Positions 59,458-64,000 of a DNA stretch of 64,000 nt are shown piece after piece. The stretch is from Patiria miniata (taxonomy: Eukaryota; Echinodermata; Asteroidea; Valvatida; Asterinidae), in the NCBI RefSeq assembly GCF_015706575.1, contig NW_024037051.1, positions 12,497,016-12,561,015 of the forward strand. Reading direction: 5' to 3'. The notes under the pieces were generated by a model that saw nothing but the letters and a program-made list of their open reading frames with translations, was not told the DNA's origin and did no database searches. The first letter of the stretch is position 1, and each line of letters begins with the position of its first letter. The position numbers and the translations under genes were made by a program.

Positions 59458-60111
59458 GCGCTCAGCAACTGTAAAGTAACGCGCGCGGCCTCGCTGAATT
59501 TAGGTCAGTGTAATTGTATACAATTGTATACATTTGTACTACATTTGGCGCGCGGCGTGCACATTGCACACGTACTCTTAGCTCCGTTTTGGGTAGGAAA
59601 TAATACCGTGGACTTACCATTTGTCGTGAGTAATAATATAATATTGTTTTGTATCATTCTAAGTTCAATGAATAAGCAGAGATTACCAAAACAGTATGCA
59701 TAGTTTCCGTTCCTGAGTCCTTTATTACCTTTGGTCGATCCCCAATAAGTTATTCTGTCAGTTAACATTTCATTCCGGCCGTTATATTCCCCTTGGTTTA
59801 ACCAACTGAATTCTCCCCTTGATTTGCTGTGTCGTGAAATGCCTGGGACCGCTCAGACGACTTACAATATATATAACACGGAGGCTATTTACGACTTATG
59901 AAAATTAGGCACCCTTCCAAAAAGAATTTCTTCAGGTGTCACCCCCTTCTAAATATCTTCTCTAGGGCTATAAGAATCTATCTGCCAAGTTTGGTGCTTT
60001 GGACCAGTCGGTCCCGATTCTGGCCATATGCCACCTGACAGTGTAAGAGCGTGGAAGTCTCGCTAGTCCGTGTTCACTTTGTGAACGTCTTGGTGCCAAA
60101 CACTGACTTGT

Positions 60112-60425
60112 CTAGTCAAAGAGTCTCGTATTTAAATTTACCCAATTATTGTTACCTGCGTGGTCGATTGAACGGAAGTTGAGGTCAACAATTTTGATTA
60201 TATAAAAGTCATCAATTTCCAAAAATTTTCAATATTCTGTAAATGCTTTCTTTTCTTTCGAAATACCCATCAATTTTATGCTCTTGATTGGATGGTCCCA
60301 GCCAGCCAGGACACAAAATAAATACAGAAATGGGACGTTACACACATTGTAGAATGGTGCCCGGATGTGCTGTATTCTCGCACAATCTTACAGGTAAGTT
60401 GAGGTCAATTTGCACGTACGTTCTA
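60112..60425 (+). repeat. Dispersed repeat of unknown class, copy 2
   Basis: Collinear partner of 45211-45520 at roughly 70% identity by eye, same strand, with small indels. Shared blocks include CCAATTATTGTTACCTGCG-like and GGGACGTTACAC sequences. Confidence 0.65.
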
Positions 60426-61792
60426 TTGCATGTTTCTTAATCCATACGCAGTGACCTGACGCCACTTGCCGGTCTTCACCCCACATCGCTTGCCTCGAAC
60501 GAAGGTAGGTATGGCAGAAGAAAATGTTACCAAAGACCAGATTAGAATTAGTAATGGACACTGATATTTGGATCTTTCAATAAAGCGAATGGCATCTCTT
60601 TTTTTAAGCAGTTTTGTTTCCCCTGGATCAGAAATTCCCAATTTTAATTTCTTGGTAAGGAGATTATAATGATGCACGAAAAAGTATGTCAGTTTTCTAT
60701 CTACCATGTGTGGCCTATTTAGAGATAGTAGATTGACGGCGGTGTCATATGCAAATCAGACTCCTCTGAAAATCGGACTCCTTTTTTTTGTTAAACCCTC
60801 TCATGTGACCGGTCACCTCCTAATTATCTTCGCTTAGGCATGCGCACTACTACCAATGAGTCCGTATCCATAGAAACCTAGTTTTACGCTGCATGCACCG
60901 GCTTCATGGGGCTATTCTTATTTCACTATTTTCAATCGGTATGCATTGCTCTCGCGCTCACAAGGTGGCGCTCTGCATCCTTTCCGCAAATATGTTTGTA
61001 TTAACGTGAAGCGCAATAATTGTACACCAAGTTTGGATATATTGCACAATCCCAAGTCACAGCTGGAATTAATGCTATACAATGTATCTGTTTGTGGACC
61101 GGTGTGCGTAACAATAAAGGAGTTTTCATTGTGAGTAAAGTGCTCGCGCTCAAGCATTTCCTGTGGAATGCGAATATCGTCACGTTGAATAGAAACGAGA
61201 CAAAGCATCTTACTTCCAAAAATTGGGTCACCGCCTAGAGAGGGGCGCTATGCACTTATGTGAATTCCATTCGGTCTTCGGTCGCGAAATTAATCAGACC
61301 AAGAACAAAACGAGGCATTTCAAACCTAACTCTGTGTTTTGAATGGCTGTATCAATGGCCATTGGCGATTTCCACGATAAGTCAACCACCACCAAGAGCT
61401 ATGTTTTTTTCTCTCACCATACAGGAACGTATATGTGAGGAGAATCTGCAAATTCACTTTTCTGTGTGACGGGAGACGAATTAAGAGCTGAACAGTTGAG
61501 ACAGAAGGATGTATTGCTTCTACGAGTATCAATATTCAAACCACAGCCACCATCGGAAACATTAACACTCAATTGGTCCTTTGGGGCAAAACCAGTGAAG
61601 CGGAGTGCTATCCGGCGGTGATATTCGAGTGCAAGCTAACATGTAAGTCAGTCATTGAAATTCACCTGCCAAATATTTTCCCAGTAGAATTATGGAGATA
61701 ACATTTTATTGAATTAGACTTGAGTCTGCATTGTCATTGTAAACCCTCTGCTAAATGATTTCTATCACTTGAAGGTCTTTCATGAGGTAATG

Positions 61793-61952
61793 GGTCAACT
61801 CGTACTCAGGTCAACTCGTATCCAGGTTAACTCGTACCCAGGTCAACTCGTACTCGAGTCAACTCGTACCCCAAATATACACACGGGTCAACTGTTATAC
61901 CTGAGTCAACTCGTAACCAGGTTAACTCGTATTGGAGTCAACTCGTATACCC
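61793..61952. repeat. 16-bp minisatellite
   Basis: About nine units of GGTCAACTCGTACCCA-type sequence, with variation mostly in the last five bases and one diverged spacer in the middle (about 61869-61880). It makes an artificial repetitive open frame. Confidence 0.9.
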
Positions 61953-64000
61953 TCTTAGATTTGAACTCGGTGCGCGTATGCGGGGAACGGCAACTTTCCT
62001 GTCCCGTTCCTAGTTGTTCTTGAAGCCAAACCTGCATGCAACCATTAAATTAATCTTTCTAATATCGCGGATTACACCTGCCTTGTAATGGTGCCATCTT
62101 GTGACGATAATTTGTTCAGCTATATAGTAAGCCCTATACGTGACGGTATTTTGTGCCCCGTCCGAGCCTGTTTTGCTCATTCCATTTCAGAGGGACACTT
62201 TTGACCCCAACCTCGTTGCCAGGGGTTACTTTAGTTTCAACCTCGTTTCTTTCTTCCTGTATCCTGTAACATACAGCAATATCAAGTAACGAATTTATAT
62301 CGTGCATTTGGTGTTGTTATTTCCAACGTGTATTACGTATTTTAACGACCAGTGTGAATCATTACGTCACCCCATTTCAATCCTACCCCCCCCCCCCTTC
62401 CATTTTGCTGATAGCAATGTGTAATGTGATGCTGCATATAGTGGCTGGATAAGATTTTAACTTTGAAGAGAATCGTGTTTTCAGATCTAACGCCGCGACA
62501 AATTGATTCTGTTTTTACACCAGACACCGCCTACCAAAACAAACAATGATTTAAAGCACAGCCAGGCACCATACTTTTCCTAATTTGTGAACAATGTGCA
62601 ATTTTTTGAACATGCAAGTGATAAAGTACTGCAGGTGGTGGAGTAGGTAGTGGTGGGAGCGTACTGATCGGCACCATGAGAACGAGGTTGTTTTGACCCT
62701 TTCAGTGGTTAGGTTGGAAGAGAGGGCTTCATTGTCATGGCAAGTGCATGCGCGAAGAAGACCCCCGGCAAAAAAAGACTTGTTAATTGTACACACCACA
62801 GAAACTCTCGCGCAGGACACTGTGAGCCTAGCGCCCTCTTTCTAATGAACGGCGGTAGTATTCGTTATTAAGTAAAGACCTACGCCGTACGCACACCCGT
62901 GAATACGTGAGAAAAAAAATCCAAAGAAGTAGCGCCATCTCTTGTTAGAGCTTGGCAGTTGATTGATTTCATAATTATGAGGCTGTACCCGTGCAGATAC
63001 TGAGGAGACAGTTATGGCAGTTGAGTGTTCAGAACGTTTAGTAAGTAAAAACCGACTCAATTGTTGCTTATGAGTTCACTTGGACATGTTCAATTTTTCA
63101 ATGATTCGATTTTGGATGAAATGGAGGGGTCACAATGGGACAAAAGCAGGCATAGCACCACAGAGGACAGGCTAGGAATGCAATCTTATCCGTGGAAAAT
63201 CTGGGAAAGATGGACGTGGCATCTCCTTTTAACTCATTTACGCAGCTGATTTTTGTATTTTGCTGATCTTGAATTTGATATAGATTTGGTGATTTCATTG
63301 TATTCTTTTATGAGTAATGATTTAAATCAAATTTGCGGGCGCGAAAACGCCAACAATTTTAAAACATGCCAGACTGGCACAAACTGGGCGAATGTTCACG
63401 GAAAGCACATCATATCGGGTCTCGTTTTAATTTTTTTTTTATTGTTGAGGGATTAGGGAGTTTGTTGGACATGGATTCTACAGGCATCTCTGTCACAGGC
63501 AAAACCAAAATGCTGCCAAATGCGCTCCTTGAACCACTCATCCAAAACAGCTTCGCAAATCACCGCATATTTTGCATACAGAAAGGCACAGCCGTGAACA
63601 TGACCAGCAGCAGGACCAAAAATCATCAGCGAGCTATTACGGAATCAGCCCTTAATGACACTTCCCACGGGTCTAATGACAATTATCACATCAGGTCCAC
63701 TTACCCCGATCACTTAAAGAGTTACAAATTGCTGGGCGATTACCTGATCCCCCTGGTATGTCACCTGGGAGCAACTCAACTTCTTTTCCCTCTTTCTCCT
63801 TGTTTTTTTTTTACCTCTCGAAGTCATGATCTGACGGCTGTTCCATGATGTACCAAAGTTCAAGTAGCCGCACTTTACTCCTGTAGGATTATAGTTGTGG
63901 CGGTTCGTGCACAAAAGTCATCTAAAAGTAATTAGGAAAGCAACGACAATTAATTAAGACGAGAAGGCAGTTTCGTTCCCACGAACGACGATATTATGTC
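61953..64000. other. Non-coding end of window, no gene recognised
   Basis: Contains a C-run near 62387 and GCGCCCTC/GCGCCATC motifs near 62830 and 62930. The longest frame of the window (63366-63848, 160 codons) has no recognisable domain. A GTATGT at 63757 gives a possible donor, but nothing else supports an exon. Confidence 0.4.

Noticed and set aside
63366-63848. Longest open frame of the window (160 codons), with a GTATGT near its end
   Set aside because: No recognisable domain, no signal peptide, mixed codon composition and no convincing acceptor in phase. Some frames this long are expected by chance in 64 kb.
1-64000. Retrovirus, LTR element or Polinton fossil
   Set aside because: No paired long direct repeats, primer-binding site, or capsid, polymerase or integrase motifs were recognised.
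1-64000. CRISPR array or bacterial operon structure
   Set aside because: The only regular repeats are micro- and minisatellites without unique spacers, and gene structure is intron-based.

Overview
This is a gene-poor, AT-rich stretch of an animal nuclear genome. It is crowded with small non-autonomous DNA transposons (foldback and MITE types), several tRNA-derived SINE families, LINE 3' ends, microsatellites and minisatellites. Introns, spliced exons and SINEs rule out a prokaryote. The repeat mix and a secreted-peptide gene with a very long intron suit a marine invertebrate, perhaps an invertebrate deuterostome such as an echinoderm or hemichordate. That placement is inference, and nothing in the sequence fixes the species.

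I can support one protein gene, on the + strand. Its signal-peptide exon is 17510-17825 (ATG at 17550), preceded by a good splice acceptor and followed by GTGAGT. Its last exon is 47878-48033, preceded by a strong pyrimidine tract and CAG. Both junctions are phase 0 and both exons are GC-rich at third codon positions against AT-rich surroundings. Together they encode a 143-residue secreted precursor: a signal peptide, a dibasic-flanked segment that could give an amidated peptide, then a six-cysteine C-terminal domain (CX5CX9CXCX5CX10C) resembling that of CART-type neuropeptides. A CpG-rich stretch at about 14.4-14.77 kb ending in AAG|GTATGT may be a non-coding first exon with its promoter. The intron between the coding exons is about 30 kb and is a repeat landscape.

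Layout. 1-14 kb: no gene seen; foldback elements, a TA-flanked MITE (3522-4011), repeat tails. 14-18 kb: candidate promoter and first exon, a LINE 3' fragment, a decayed duplicate of the signal-peptide exon split by a 402-bp MITE, then the real signal-peptide exon. 18-47.8 kb: the large intron, with MITE families (TACAGGGTGAGTC ends, GGCCGGTGCACACC ends), four SINEs that keep a B box (two of them a related minus-strand pair) and a SINE 3' fragment, minisatellites and palindromes. 47.9-48.0 kb: last coding exon. 48-64 kb: no further gene recognised; paired MITEs, more SINEs, a CRE-containing hairpin and a 16-bp minisatellite.

I saw no rRNA gene, functional tRNA gene, CRISPR array, or retrovirus, LTR or Polinton fossil.
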